Shown here in pieces: positions 12,301-25,320 of a stretch of 64,000 nucleotides of DNA. How positions within the stretch are numbered: the first letter of the stretch is position 1; every line of letters begins with the position of its first letter. Location: the NCBI GenBank assembly GCA_030704615.1, contig CM060732.1, positions 32,717,053-32,781,052 of the forward strand. Direction: 5' to 3'. The stretch is from Takakia lepidozioides (lineage: Eukaryota > Streptophyta > Takakiopsida > Takakiales > Takakiaceae). Under the pieces are notes generated by a model, which was given only the letters and a program-made list of their open reading frames with translations, was not told where the DNA came from and ran no database searches. The position numbers and the translations under genes were made by a program.

Positions 12301-12879
12301 GGATTTTGATTAATACTGTCACAGTAGATGACTATTAAGACATTGGTAACTGTGGAGGTAGTACTTAGATTGCTTGCTGTGTCTGTTTATAGGCCAAGCA
12401 GCTGGATAAGTTTGAGGCAGCCTCAGTTCCTCCAAGGGAGTATTTCCAAAGACGGACAAGTGAGTACAGTTCTTTTGATGATAGGGGAGTGCCAACACAT
12501 GACAGCGATGGAAAAGAGCTAACAAAAAATGCCAAAAAGGTATCTTTCTTTGAGTTCATGTAATTTGGTTGTTATGGTTTCCCTGTATTGGATCATTGAA
12601 CTTTCTAGGACAATCATGTATAAGGAAGGGCAAGCACCCCAGAACAGCAGCTTTCTTAGTGTGGTGAAAACCACAGGAGACGTCAAGCTAAATACATGAC
12701 GAGTTAAATGAGCCAGGCTATTTGATGTGCAGAAAGTTGAGAAGGATTTCAAAAAAGCAGAAGACGAACATGAGAAGTGCATGCAGAAGGTTGTAGCGGA
12801 GCCAGGATTTTTGCATAGTTTGCGCTCAGAAGTAGAGCTTCTTGAAAGTAAGATTGCCGAACTAGAGCAGGCCCAATAG
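3397..12879 (+). CDS. cysteinyl-tRNA synthetase, long eukaryotic type, 23 exons
   Basis: Charges tRNA-Cys with cysteine (class I synthetase). Exons: 3397-3568, 3692-3789, 4035-4160, 4283-4339, 4917-4982, 5410-5621, 7411-7485, 7579-7677, 7903-8029, 8601-8728, 9124-9190, 9499-9588, 9799-9861, 10198-10296, 10539-10613, 10796-10897, 11014-11031, 11088-11124, 11240-11325, 11641-11712, 12043-12237, 12393-12539, 12733-12879. All phases agree, giving about 785 residues; the 18-base exon at 11014 is the least certain. Visible motifs: [14 protein letters not shown] (HIGH box and first zinc cysteine), [25 protein letters not shown] (second zinc cysteine), [14 protein letters not shown] (zinc His/Glu) and KMSKSLKNF (KMSKS loop). 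The charged insertion between the HIGH half and the '[10 protein letters not shown]' region, and the lysine/glutamate-rich C-terminal tail, match the animal/fungal cytosolic enzyme rather than the shorter bacterial-type enzymes of flowering plants. No targeting peptide is evident, suggesting a cytosolic enzyme. No stops or frameshifts were found. Confidence 0.88.
5690..7108 (+). mobile_element. 5'-truncated LINE (non-LTR retrotransposon) in intron 6
   Basis: The element lies in the intron between synthetase exons 6 and 7, in the same orientation. Its left part reads [19 protein letters not shown], the FADD version of the reverse-transcriptase YxDD box. A stop at about 5858 separates this from an open frame at 5882-7108 (408 codons). 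That frame contains [11 protein letters not shown], then [13 protein letters not shown] and a zinc-binding motif [17 protein letters not shown], the usual C-terminal CCHC of LINE ORF2. Endonuclease and the first half of the RT are missing, as expected of 5' truncation. No poly-A tail or target-site duplication could be recognised, so the exact ends are uncertain. A related scrap lies at 61566-61750. Confidence 0.8.
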
Positions 12880-14570
12880 CATATGCCATGTGATGGGACG
12901 AAATCATCAGCTGGCTATAAAGTTCCTTGGTTAATGGAAGTGGGTGGTCCATGGGATCAGGGAGGGCTTCTGAAAAGCCCTGACCCTCATGTGCACCCAG
13001 GTTTGCATCTGCCGACCCATTGTCGGCTATTGAAATTGTTTGTAAGCATTTGAGATGGAGTTGTTAGGCAATGAGGAGTGGATTGGAAGTCGCAGCTGGC
13101 GAACTGTGTCAGATTATAGCCATCATGTACATAAACCTCTCTGTACATAAGTGCCTGCTTTGTGCGCGATCTACAGGATTGGTCTTCCAATTTGTAAATG
13201 AAGATCTCTGGCCAGTCCTGTGAGACATCATATAGTACATATCCTAGCATATGTTGTGTTTGGATGGAAGCTAAGTCCTTTGGGAAGTGTGCAGTACAGA
13301 TACACTGCTGTAGCAGCCTCCCTTTTGATTAGTGCATGATTCTACTGGTCAAAGATTGTTGCATTACTAACCAAAGGTTAGGCTGAACTGAACATGGTTG
13401 AAGGCAGATACAGTCCATCTAGCACGGTCATGAAATGGAACCTTTTAGTCTTGGAACAGTAACGCCACCGACGGCAACTGAATATGAGCTGCTGTAGGTT
13501 TAGTCTAACGGCTGAAAATGTGGTGCAGTATCACACGTTCTTGCCCTACCCCCGCATTCGCAAGACCTAGAAATGCAGAAAGTAATTTTGTGAAAATGTG
13601 CACCCAAGTTATCGGCCTGAGCATGCAAAGCGGCCCTATTGAAAATCAATGAAAATGTGATCAATATATTAAGCAAGGTAGTTTTTTGTATTGTTTGGTT
13701 TGGTGTGTCCTGTTGAGATCATCCAAACGGCAAGGCCGCCGCCCAGGTTCTTAATACCGCTGGAAAGCCCTCAATGAGTAAGGGTGCATGCGAGAGCGCT
13801 CGGGTAAACAGCCCACAAGAGGAGTACACTGGACACTGCCCTCTTTTGTGTCCGGACCCAATTGACGCAAGTATTAAAGTTATACATCTGGAGGGAGTTA
13901 GTTGCTAAAAAGGAGGATCATGAGAAGTGATTGTTGAAGTGATTTGTAATCCCGTGTACTTGAGGCAAAAATGTTTCTTTACAATGTGCGACAATTGCAC
14001 CCCCCAAAGGGAGCAGTGGCCGCCAGGTAAAGTGGCTTTTGAGTAACACCAGAGGCTTCTCTCTTGCTCTCTCTCTCTCTACTGAGTGGCCATACTCTAC
14101 AGATGTTATGGTGGCCATCTCCCTTATGATGGTCAGAATAGGACTTAACATGGCCCCATGTTCTAGGATGCCAACCTATATACAATTATGGAGGTCAATT
14201 TTACAAAGAGAGTTTGCTGTCTCGTGCCAAGGAATCTCCTTGGAGTGATTGAGAGCTACCAGAAGGCCCGTAAATGTTGTACCTCTCTGCTGCACATTGA
14301 TAAAACTAAGTTAGAAAATCAATAGTACCTGTTGGCAACAATTTCATCGAAGTATTGATCTTGTTCTCAAAGTGCTGTGTGGCCTGATCATCTGTAGAAC
14401 CTTCTGAACAAGGCATCAGATTTGTTGAGAGACCACTTTCTCCTCCCCTCCAGAAATTGAGCATCGGGACAAGGAGAACAGGTCATATACTAAGGGGACT
14501 TACAAAAGCTCAAGTGAGTGTTCAACAACTAGTAGAATTGAATCTATCAGAGATACCAAAGGACTGCCCA
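12880..14570. other. intergenic region downstream of the synthetase
   Basis: The 3' UTR of the cysteinyl-tRNA synthetase should lie at the left. No coding frame is convincing. It contains one copy of a dispersed repeat (13668-13790), a CT microsatellite near 14060-14080, and short ORFs that resemble nothing known. Confidence 0.35.
13668..13790 (+). repeat. dispersed repeat R1, copy 1
   Basis: It begins ATTAAGCAAGGTAGTTT, contains CAAGGCC and a 'GCTGGAAA' block, and aligns with 37158-37275 in the same orientation with scattered differences. The unit encodes nothing recognisable and may be part of an unclassified transposon or LTR. Confidence 0.55.
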
Positions 14571-14574
14571 TCTA

Positions 14575-15825
14575 CCTGGCCAACTAGCATGTGAACTCCG
14601 GTCGAGTCCAACAGTGCAATATCGAGCTACAGCGATCCCTGTGATTCAGATTGTCTACAGTGTAAACCCTCTTTTCAGCCCAAATTGCAAATGAAGAGGA
14701 TTGCAGAGGTTCTCTTGGTGTTGCCGGAGAGAGGGAGAACTGTACTCATCGAGTTTTCCCTGAAAACAGTGGCAGTAGAATTGAACTGAACACCCCGTTA
14801 ACTACTCATCTCAAAGTGAATCTCTACTAGCAGGGTATTGCCACACATATTGTGCACATGAGATAGAAACCTGGTTAAAGGGTCATCAACATTAGAGAGA
14901 GAGATGCACACACACACACCTCTGGCAAGCGGGCAATGACAGTGCCCCACGGATCGATCATAACAGCGTCACCAGAGCTCTCTCTCTTGTCATTATGCCT
15001 GCCAGCTTGAGCAGCAGCTATGACCTACAATACTTGCACGTAAATGAAAATCACTGTCTAAAACTACACACTAGCCCATATTAATAAGTTAGGACGTGAT
15101 CAACCCACCTTTGCAAGGCGAATGCAACAAAACAGTTCTTGTAAAGGCTGATGGTACCAGCAACACCTATCCACATCCACATACACCAATGGACAGCAAA
15201 TATAAGTGTGCCTTGTCATTTTTAACAAAAGAGAACAGAGAGACAAGGAAATGGCATCTGGGCATCAAGAAGCCGTCTCCACTTGAGTCATAATTGGAAA
15301 AGTTTGTCCATTGAACGGCATTGGAATGAAAAACCTATACCAGGTAAGCTATAAAATACATATTATTGTTTTCTTCACCCTTATATGCTTATATGCCATG
15401 CTCTTTGGTGAGGTACATTGTTAATCCAAAATTTGAGATGTCTGTCCTGCTCGAAAAGCAGATGAGCAAACTCACATGGGCATTTTCAGCGAAACGTAAT
15501 TGTTGATAAATCTCTGGAAAACGCAAGTCGTAGCAAATAGTCAGGCTCAACTGCACACTGGGACGATCAGCCACTGATCCTGTTGTCCACCACGCCCAAC
15601 CCACACACCCCTCATTATTGAATCACCCCATCTATACTTTAAGCAAGGTTCTTGACCAATGCATCAACAACTGGTTCCAGATGTCCATGATGAAATGTGC
15701 TCTGCCACCGTTGTTGGAGCACTAAGTTCCCGAGTTTTCACTAAGGGAGGAAAGTGTACACCATACCAGGGGCGGTGGAATTACTCTCCTTCAACACTGG
15801 ACCTCCTAGCACATCCACGTCAAAC
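14575..15825 (-). pseudogene. nitrilase-like (deaminated glutathione amidase type) pseudogene
   Basis: Minus-strand pieces match a plant Nit1/NLP1 carbon-nitrogen hydrolase in order. About 15820-15757: FDVDVLGGPVLKES. About 15540-15469: LTICYDLRFPEIYQQLRF, holding the catalytic cysteine, followed by a GTGAGT donor. About 15170-15108: VLLVPSAFTRTVLL. 15024-14920: VIAAAQAGRHNDKRESSGD and IDPWGTVIARLPE between good splice sites. About 14655-14580: GIAVA then, one base out of frame, DIALLDS. N-terminal exons with the catalytic Glu and Lys are not found. About eight codons (the GEAHWE region) are missing inside the 15.1-kb exon and the last exon is frameshifted. It is probably a dead or partial gene with its intron structure retained. 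Confidence 0.6.
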
Positions 15826-16139
15826 CTGCCCACCCGTGCACTTTTCTTATTAAACCAGAATGTAAACTTCAAAACAAGAAGCCAAAGTGTGACCACTCAC
15901 ATTTGTCTTGCTCTACAAACACACACACAATTCATATGTGCTTCCACCTAGAACGTGGTTTCTATTAGTTGTAAAGGAAGAACTAAGCAACTAAGGGCTC
16001 GACAAAAGTGGTAGATATAGGATGACCCTCTGTCTTATTAGGCCAAAGAGAGGCTACACATGCTACCCTAGAGGTCGCATTTAGGCCTCGACATAGGAGA
16101 CGCACTTGGGATACATAGGGGATTGCATTTGGACTTAGA
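15826..16139. other. non-coding, left of the gypsy LTR
   Basis: No coding frame, tRNA or repeat structure was recognised in this stretch. Confidence 0.3.
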
Positions 16140-16951
16140 TGATGACACTGGAGACTTGGGCCAATGGCACAGGCTACCCTAGTTTTTTCTTAAAAGACCA
16201 TTTGGCCACGTTGAACCAAATAGGCATCAACCATATTATAGAGGTCAGGTTGATGCCTACAAAATACCAAAAGAGCTATCCTGGAAAAAGATTCTCATCC
16301 CAGGCTATGACTCCACTCAAAGACGAGAACATGACTGAACATAAACAAGAGATAAAACTAGAGATACAATGCTAAACAAGAAGTCAAGGTCGGCGTGGCC
16401 GAATGCACGATGAGTAAATAGGAATCAAGACGATCTTTATAACAATGAACAAGAGTACAAGATTTTGGAACACGACTTGAATACTGGAATGCTGGAAACT
16501 GGACTGGAGTACCAGATACTGGAAACTGGGCTAGAGTACTTAGGAACTGGAGTGGAGTACTGGGAACTGGAAACAAGAGTAGCTTGAACTGGTGTTGGCA
16601 AGACTGAAGAGTGTCTAGTCTCGCCTCCTATATATATTGGCTACTAAGAAGCTTTCCCAATAAGCTTCCCCTATGGAGGTTTCTTGATGGAGAAGTTTCC
16701 AAGATTAAACAAAGGTTTCTTTGATGGAGAAGCTTCCTTAAACAAATGAGGTATATTGATGGAGAAGTTTTCTCAAAATGAAGCTTCCTAAGTAGTTTCC
16801 CAAATTACTCTTGGTAATTTGGTAAACTCCCGGTAACTTGATAAGTAATGGTAAATCATGGTAAATCATGGTAATTTTTGTTAACATGGTAACTTGATAA
16901 CTTCTGGTATTTACTCCTGGTAAGTTCTTCTGGGCTATGTCCGTGACATCA
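16140..16951 (-). repeat. probable 3' LTR of the chromovirus fragment
   Basis: Read on the minus strand it starts TGATGTCACGG immediately after a polypurine tract and could end GTGTCATCA at 16140; these termini form an imperfect inverted repeat of TGATG type. The interior holds short degenerate repeats: 'actgga' units at 16480-16570 and 'gatggagaag' units at 16680-16780. The inner end is firmer than the outer one, because no second LTR is present for comparison. Confidence 0.5.
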
Positions 16952-17551
16952 CCCCCTCCTCTAGCGCCGAGTTCCTCGAGGAGCGGTAAAATCTTGGACT
17001 TGCTTAGAGTTGGAGAAAATCGAAAATCCGACGAATGGTACTTGCCAAGTATTCGGCTCTTCGTTCTTGACTCAAATGATTTATAGGTCCCTGTAACCAT
17101 CGATAGTGTCAAACACCTTGAACTTAGGACCACGCAGTAATTTGAACATTCTGATTTTCGAAACTGCCTTCAAACATGATTTCGTTGCCCTCTGGGTCCG
17201 AAGCCTCAACCTCCAACAGAATTATCAGACTTCGAGTAGGCTCCACTTGCCGTCGTACGGGGTTCAGACAAGGAAGTACGCGTCGCATTGGTGGTCTATC
17301 GTCTCGAGAGCGTCGACGTGATGTTGAAGGTCGTGAAAGTCGGAATGGCTGATCTGGTAGCTGGGTAAGCGACAACTCCAATGTATCTGGTTCCTGTGAC
17401 TCCATACTGCCAATATAAGATGCAAGAGTGCTGGAAGTGTAGCTTTATATACTGATGTGTGATGCTCCTCCCTCCTTAGCATGTATCAGGTACATTGAAT
17501 GTGGAGTCCTCACCCTGAAGCTAACTTGACTGACATCATCGTTGTGACGTC

Positions 17552-17932
17552 TTATTGACGTGTAGCTCGGGGCTTAGTTGGATATCGTTGATGAAACTCT
17601 TGGACTTTGTCAGATGCATTGGCGAGGTTAGATGAAGGTTCCCACGTTCGTTCGCTGATGTCGTAGCCTTTCCAATGTACGAAATACTCAAGACGTTTAT
17701 ACTTGATGCGAGAGTCTAGGACTTCGTCGACTTCATACTCAAGTTCTTGATTGACTTCGATTGGTGGAGGTGGTACGGAGACTCTCCCTGGAATATTCGA
17801 TGGATGATACAACTCTAATAATGAAACATGAAAGACTGGATGGATGCGCATACTTCGTGGGAGTTCAAGCCGAAAACTGACCGGATTTATTTGTCGAATA
17901 ATTTTGAATGGTCCCAGACGTTGATAATGCAA
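17552..17932 (-). pseudogene. integrase C-terminus with chromodomain (Ty3/gypsy)
   Basis: The frame reads YQRLGPFKIIRQINPVSFRL (integrase C-terminal barrel), then IHPVFHVSLLE and a chromodomain with YEVDEVLDSRIKYKRLEYFV followed by HWKGYDISERTWEP. The aromatic positions and the WKGY-x-x-x-E-x-TWEP core are those of chromoviral chromodomains, thought to direct integration to marked chromatin. The upstream part of the integrase is separated by an in-frame TGA, so no full product is expected. Confidence 0.85.
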
Positions 17933-18220
17933 CTTTCTTGATGGTCGCGAGGTTTGTATGTCTCGTCAAAGAAGCCACACACGATCTCCGACCTTGAACT
18001 GGGTTTGGAGTTGGCGACGTTGATCTGCATACTCCTTGTATTGTTTTTGAGCTTCTGCAAGGTGGGATGTAAGGTCCTTGTGAATCGTAGCTAGATGAGT
18101 AGCAAGGTTTTCTGCAGCAGGGCTTCCAACAGTCTTTATGTGGAAATGGTTTGCTCGACGATGATAACCATAATTGGAGAAAAATGGAGTTTGCTTGGTC
18201 GTCTTGATCTATCTGGAGTG

Positions 18221-19385
18221 TGCCTTCATTAGCACCATTGGTTGATCCAACACAATTTTTAGTTCAAAATGCGAGGAGTGTAGTGGAAACTTGCAGGTAT
18301 TGCCAGTCGTTGAGCAACAATCGGAGGAAAGTATAATGGAAAATGATCTCTAAAGAAGTGTCAAATTGCCTTAGTGGCCATTTGGCTATGAACTCCAAGA
18401 TTAGTTGGCGCCTCCTTACCAGAGTATTACTTCTAAATTGATGTCCACTTCAGTACAGCTGTGTCACTTCCCCTACGCCTCCCTAAGATCTACATGGTCA
18501 ACTTCATGTCCACTTTACATGGTGGTTTTTATTTAATTTAATTTTTTAAATCAATTGCGCCTCGCCACGTAGCGCAGCAGCGGCGGCTGCAGTATGGTAT
18601 ATATGACTGCAGTGAGAGATATCACTTTGTTCATATGACTGTAGTCATCCGGACCGTACCATCCTGTACTCATTGTGTTGACTTGGTTTGCACGACTTAC
18701 AGTCATAGAAGTCATATGTACCGTTTATGACTGCAGAATAATCATATATACAGTTATAAATACCGCGATCCAGAAAGTTGAAAACTGATGGACCCTCTCG
18801 CCACCAATAAAATGCCATTGCACTGATTGCCTTCTTGGACAACATGTTAGCCCTAGCTTGCCCCAAGATAAGGACCCAGGATAATAATGAAGCTCAACTG
18901 CATGACTCAAACGTGTAAATGAGAGCAGCATAGATCCTTAGCACAAGACCCCACTTCACAGTGGAGCTGACAAAGCAGACGACATTCAACTTAAGCTCCG
19001 GAATCTGTCATGAAAGCGCACTGCACTGGCCTGCTCCAGCTCATGAGAAGGTAATTAACCAGATCACAGTGGCTCCTCAATGCAGAACTGCAGATAGCCT
19101 CCAACGAGCTTGTCCTCAACCATCCCTTGGCCAGTCCCAGATGGCTCTGGCAATTTCGAGCCAACCTGCAAAGGAGCGTTGTGGCCCTTCAGTAACTTCC
19201 ACTACCACTGCGTACCATGTACATCCTCTATACTCTATTTGAACTTATGATTACTCTCTTTTCGACTGCTGTGAGATCACAAATATCTTTGATTCACTGA
19301 CTTATCAACACTCAGTACTGATGTAGAAGAGGAAAAGACGAGATCTGAAGTGAGAGTGTACTAACGTAGAAGATGCACAAGAGGA
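18221..19385. other. intergenic region
   Basis: No convincing gene. At 18595-18760 there are several near copies of 'atatgactgcagt' in both orientations, possibly a decayed inverted-repeat element. A 93-codon frame at 18961-19242 resembles nothing known. The right part should hold the 3' UTR of the minus-strand helicase. Confidence 0.3.
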
Positions 19386-19649
19386 TTAGATCTCTCCGCC
19401 ATATCCACCAGAGCCAAAATAATCCCGTCTAGTTCCTGCAATTGTCTGGCTCTTTTGATGTTCCAGCTTAGGACATTCACTGATACGGTGACCAAGACCT
19501 CCACAATACGCACAGCCCTTCACTCCACTAGCCTTTGCAAGCTCCTCTGCCTCTTCCATTGGATCATCCAAAGTTGCCAAAACAGGTGGGATTCTCTGCT
19601 TGGCCTCCTTTAGCAGATGCTTCAGATCCAGAAGGATCGTCTCACTCTA

Positions 19650-20624
<975 letters not shown>

Positions 20625-20700
20625 TGGTATCAGAGCCAAGGTTGGGGCGGTGGTCAGAATGGGTGGGCATCAGCTATAAGGGCTATGCCTTGAGGGGGAG

Positions 20701-20845
20701 TGTTGGAGGTGTCAAGGCTATAGCCCTTGCGCAGCACTATGAGAACAAAAAGGGACGGGTAGCTCAATGGTAGAGCACCCCACCGGAATGGGGGAGGTCC
20801 TAGGTTCGATCCCTAGCCCGACCATACGGTAGTGGTTTTCCAACG
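20701..20845 (+). repeat. TRIM 3' LTR
   Basis: 145 bp, starting TGTTGGAGGTGTCAAGG and ending CCAACG, with the terminal A of the consensus changed to G. It is followed at once by the CAGAC duplication. Confidence 0.9.
20753..20824 (+). promoter_or_regulatory. tRNA-like segment with Pol III A and B boxes (3' LTR)
   Basis: Same fold as in the left LTR, here with a consensus B box GGTTCGATCCC and a perfect D stem GCTC/GAGC. The anticodon loop is again six bases. Confidence 0.78.
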
Positions 20846-20886
20846 CAGACAACGAGTCCAAAAGGTCCCTCCCCACTAATCAGTCA

Positions 20887-22119
<1,233 letters not shown>

Positions 22120-23080
22120 AGAACTCATCCGTGAAGTACATCGAGAAATCTCATTTCTGTTTGCGTGGCTGTACGATGGGATTGAGCTGCCCCTCCTCTT
22201 TCTGGAACATCACGCAACAATTGGTGACACGAAAGGAGGTGATTCCAATGTCCACGCCAAGTCTCCAGACTTGGACACAGCAAGGATACACCAAGATCTC
22301 TAGATTTACAACCTGTACCGCACACTCGATGGAGGTTTGACTGCAACCAATCAATTTCACCTCGATTCTTTGCCCAACACTTGTGGGGGCTTGATCGTAT
22401 TTTGTTGTCAGTGTTGCTGAATCCGGGAAAAGTTCAAGAAACAAGCCAAGAGCACCTACAGTTCCTGCAATGAGAATTGGTGTCGCAACCTGTTCAACTC
22501 ATGGAAGAGAGAAGTTCAGATGGAGAGTAAACATAAAGTCGAGGCATCCCGCTCAAAGAACTTGTCGAAATACTGAGTTTTTGAAGAAATGTAAAGCTAC
22601 AGGTGAGCGGTATCTTGCCGACCGCATGGTGGTTTGAGCTGAGGAGAATCGAGTGAACACTACCAGCATCCAAGAGGCACCCTTCAACATTCCAAAGAAA
22701 CCATGGTGTACAGTACAAGTAGAGCTGCTGAAGAATGTGGAAGAATCTATGAGATGCAGTGGCGATCCAGGTGTGAATAAGCCTCATACAAGAAGTTGAC
22801 TCATTAACTCTGGAGATGAGTTGACACCTACAACCCTAAGTTGCACCAGACTAAGGGAGCCCACATTGTTTTTCTGGGAACAGCAAGTTAGTTACATGAG
22901 CTGCTGTTTGGTTTTATGTAAGGGATTGATGACAAGGGTCTCCAGTACTATTAGAGAACCTCAAAATACTGCGAGGTATACTTCATGCATTTTCAAGAGG
23001 AGCGCCTCAAGACTTGGAATGTCTTTGCAACTTGGAAGTCTCTGCTTGTCACTTGCCTCTAGACAGACCGTCTAGATGGG
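22120..23080 (-). pseudogene. decayed LRR-like relic
   Basis: The minus strand contains LQQLYLYCTPWFLWNVEG, then ILLSSNHHAVGKIPLTCSF and FLQKLSISTSSLSGMPRL between 22787 and 22494, which fit LRR phases (LxxLxLxxN, GKIP). Flanking sequence on both sides has weaker LRR-like pieces with stops. There is no receptor kinase domain. It is probably an old fragment of the same broad family as the relic at 2.2-3.0 kb. Confidence 0.4.
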
Positions 23081-24524
23081 GACCTTTTCTTGTCTCCCAT
23101 TAGTAATCCTCTGTCTGCTGCATGGTTCAATGTGGGGAGTGAACGCAGGTGAAAGTCACATGAAGAATTGGAATGAAACAGATGAGGGAAGTCACTGGTC
23201 TTGTTAAAGACTAAACTAACAAATCCTGGAGAGTGACTGCCATTTCAAGAAAGCCAGTGGCGCAAGCCCCACTTGCATAATGCTGCAATGGCAGTAGGTG
23301 ATCCTTCGACTAGCACCTCTGGACTTCCAGCATCATTATTCCAAAGCATGAGAGAAACGGATCCCGCAACAGGACGCCTCCCTGGAATTTAGGCAGAGAT
23401 CCCAAATTGTGCAAGCAAGATAGGAGGCTTTGTCATCAGGTTATTGATGTAAGGGAAGACCAATGCAAGGCTGGTTTTGTAACTGTGTAGGGGAATAGTG
23501 AATGCGGGATTCGGACTGTAGACAAGGGGAATAATTTTGTGAGGAAGCAGAGATGCAAGGAAAAGGAAAGGCAGGAGTCAGGATACCTTATATAGTATTG
23601 AATGAGCTGACTCTGTCCCCAGTGCCAGGGCTCCCCAAGGGATAGTCGACCACACTCTGCCCCTAGTATATATTACACAGCACTCAGTAGGTCTAGTTCC
23701 ACTGTGAGGATTGAATCTGCAAGGGGTCCACAAAGGGGGCTTGCTACCTGCGTTGATATCCTCCAGGGGAGAGAGAGAGAGAGAATGTACTCATGAGACG
23801 TTGATTGCCAAAGCCTTCTGGTCATAGAACCCCGCACCCAAGTTTGGGCGGAACAAAAGGGAACAGATACTACCTTTGTGCGGGGCTCACTCCCGTAGTG
23901 TGACTACCTTGATAGAGACAATTCGTTCGGGTCTTTCAGAAATCCTCTAGAAAACCCTTCACACAAGCATCAACTTGCTGTGTGTGAACTGCCCAACGTT
24001 TAGACCCAACAGGGCCGCACCATTGATCACACATACTAGGCAGTCATTTGCGGAGATCTTTGTTACAGGATTGAAGAAAATATGAACAAATCCCATTGAC
24101 ACGACTGAAGCAAAAACACTCTATATGCCACGAGATACATGTGGAGCACTACAGTCGGAAAAGGAAGAAGCTGGAATGAGAAACCGTACTTATATCTACG
24201 AGCATACAGAAAATCTCGAGTGGAGTAACATGTAGAGCTGCTTCATAGATCCCCTACGACAATCTTGTCGCAGATTACAGACTGCTGCTCACTTGCATGA
24301 ATGCAGCACCGACACCGGAGACCAGGCTACATAAGTGGCCTCCACCACGCATTAGAAAACTCGCCAGGACCCTGAATCTGCGAGAGAAACCTGCAGAGAA
24401 TTTACATGTAGAGTCTCAGAACCCCGTGCCAAATATGCATAGATCGCACGAACCCTAATTGACATCCAATGGCGTTGGCTGCCGATCCATGCTAAGCCTT
24501 GAAGAATGGATCAGTTGGCTTACC
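23081..24524. other. intergenic region
   Basis: No gene recognised. A GA microsatellite lies near 23768-23785. The right end should contain the 3' UTR of the complex I subunit gene. Confidence 0.35.
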
Positions 24525-24737
24525 TCAATGAGATTCTTTCTTGTCTGGAGAAGAGGTCTTGGATGTCAGTGCATCTACAGCGACATAGACAGCAAAAGCA
24601 ACCACAGCAATGCCGAGTCCCGGGGTAGCGCGCTTCAGATTGTTTCTGAGAAGGGGATGCCTCCGATAATCATCTCGTGCTCGGAAGAAAGCGCCTGTGG
24701 ATATATTGCTGCTGCCCTTGTCGAATCCGTTCGCCAT
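24525..24737 (-). CDS. NADH dehydrogenase 1 beta subcomplex subunit 3 (B12) family
   Basis: Single-exon frame of 70 residues. It reads TGAFFRARDDYRRHPLLRNN, then ATPGLGIAVVAFAVYVAVDA and a polar tail ending KKESH. The FFRxRDxxRxHP block, the PGxGI turn and one membrane-spanning helix are the signature of the small plant NDUFB3/B12 accessory subunit of mitochondrial complex I, and the length fits. The frame is open upstream to 24845, but homology starts at the ATG at 24737, so that start is preferred. It sits in the inner mitochondrial membrane arm and needs no cleaved presequence. The coding sequence looks intact. Confidence 0.8.
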   Translation of the reverse strand: MANGFDKGSSNISTGAFFRARDDYRRHPLLRNNLKRATPGLGIAVVAFAVYVAVDALTSKTSSPDKKESH

Positions 24738-24906
24738 AGCTGCCTGCCCTGCTTCCCTGCGAGAGATCACAAGCAGCCCTGCGGACATGTACCAAGCGAG
24801 GAAGGAATAATGTTCAATCTGCAGTGCAGACCTTCCTAAGTACAATTGACATTGTGAGAGGCGATACCTCTTTATTTAGATTAATCAACAGTCTCTTGGC
24901 GTGTTT

Positions 24907-24979
24907 GACCGTATGGCCCAATGGATAAGGCGCTGGTCTACGGAACCAGAGATTCTGGGTTCGATCCCCAGTATGGTCG
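24907..24979 (+). tRNA. tRNA-Arg (anticodon ACG)
   Basis: A full cloverleaf: acceptor GACCGTA with TATGGTC (one G-U pair), D arm GCCC...GGGC-like, anticodon stem CTGGT/ACCAG with loop CTACGGA (anticodon ACG), T arm CTGGG/CCCAG around TTCGATC, discriminator G. No intron. A T-run (TTTTTT from about 24983) follows as a Pol III terminator. The sequence is close to the conserved plant tRNA-Arg(ACG) and should be functional. Confidence 0.95.
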
Positions 24980-24984
24980 TTATT

Positions 24985-25085
24985 TTTTCGATATTGTTGT
25001 ACTTTTTTTTAAATAAAAAACTTGTTTAAACTTTAGTAAAAAACTTTAATAACTTGTTTAGATGACAAATATATGGGATAAAATA
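24985..25085 (+). repeat. dispersed AT-rich repeat R2, copy 1
   Basis: It shares 'tattgttg' and the 20-base block AATAACTTGTTTAGATGACA with 37935-38040, followed in both by a G/A-rich 'gggataaaataatg'-like stretch. There is no coding content. Confidence 0.5.
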
Positions 25086-25320
25086 ATGGGTTCGACCAAC
25101 TTGCATGGAGTTGGCTTGAGCAGCAAAATCGACCCAGTTCACGTCCATGCCCATTTTTTCCACGACAAATCCCCTACAGAATTTTGTACCAAGAATGGCA
25201 GTATGTTGCAAAGCTCTTGAATACACCCAATAGTACAATGACTCGATTTCTAGGGGGAGAGCTCGGTTAGCGATATACTAAACCTTGTATCCATTGCGAT
25301 CGGTTTTTTCACTAAACATC

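Larger units (their letters stand above)
16140..18220 (-). mobile_element. 5'-truncated Ty3/gypsy chromovirus with 3' LTR
   Basis: On the minus strand the element enters at about 18220 inside the integrase (KQTPFFSNYGYHRRANHFH), continues through QFKVGDRVWLL, one in-frame TGA near 17970, then the C-terminal barrel and chromodomain. A purine-rich tract (AGAGGAGGGGG) ends at about 16952 and is followed by a probable 3' LTR. Gag, protease, RT and RNase H are absent here. It is a dead fragment, distinct from the large gypsy element at 25.3-36.3 kb. Confidence 0.75.

Noticed and set aside
16140-18220. Chromovirus fragment as part of the large gypsy element
   Set aside because: It has a chromodomain and a different LTR and integrase sequence, and lies on the other strand, so it is a separate family.
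18595-18760. CRISPR-like or palindromic array of 'atatgactgcagt'
   Set aside because: Copies are irregular in spacing and sequence and in a plant nuclear context. At most it is a decayed inverted-repeat element.
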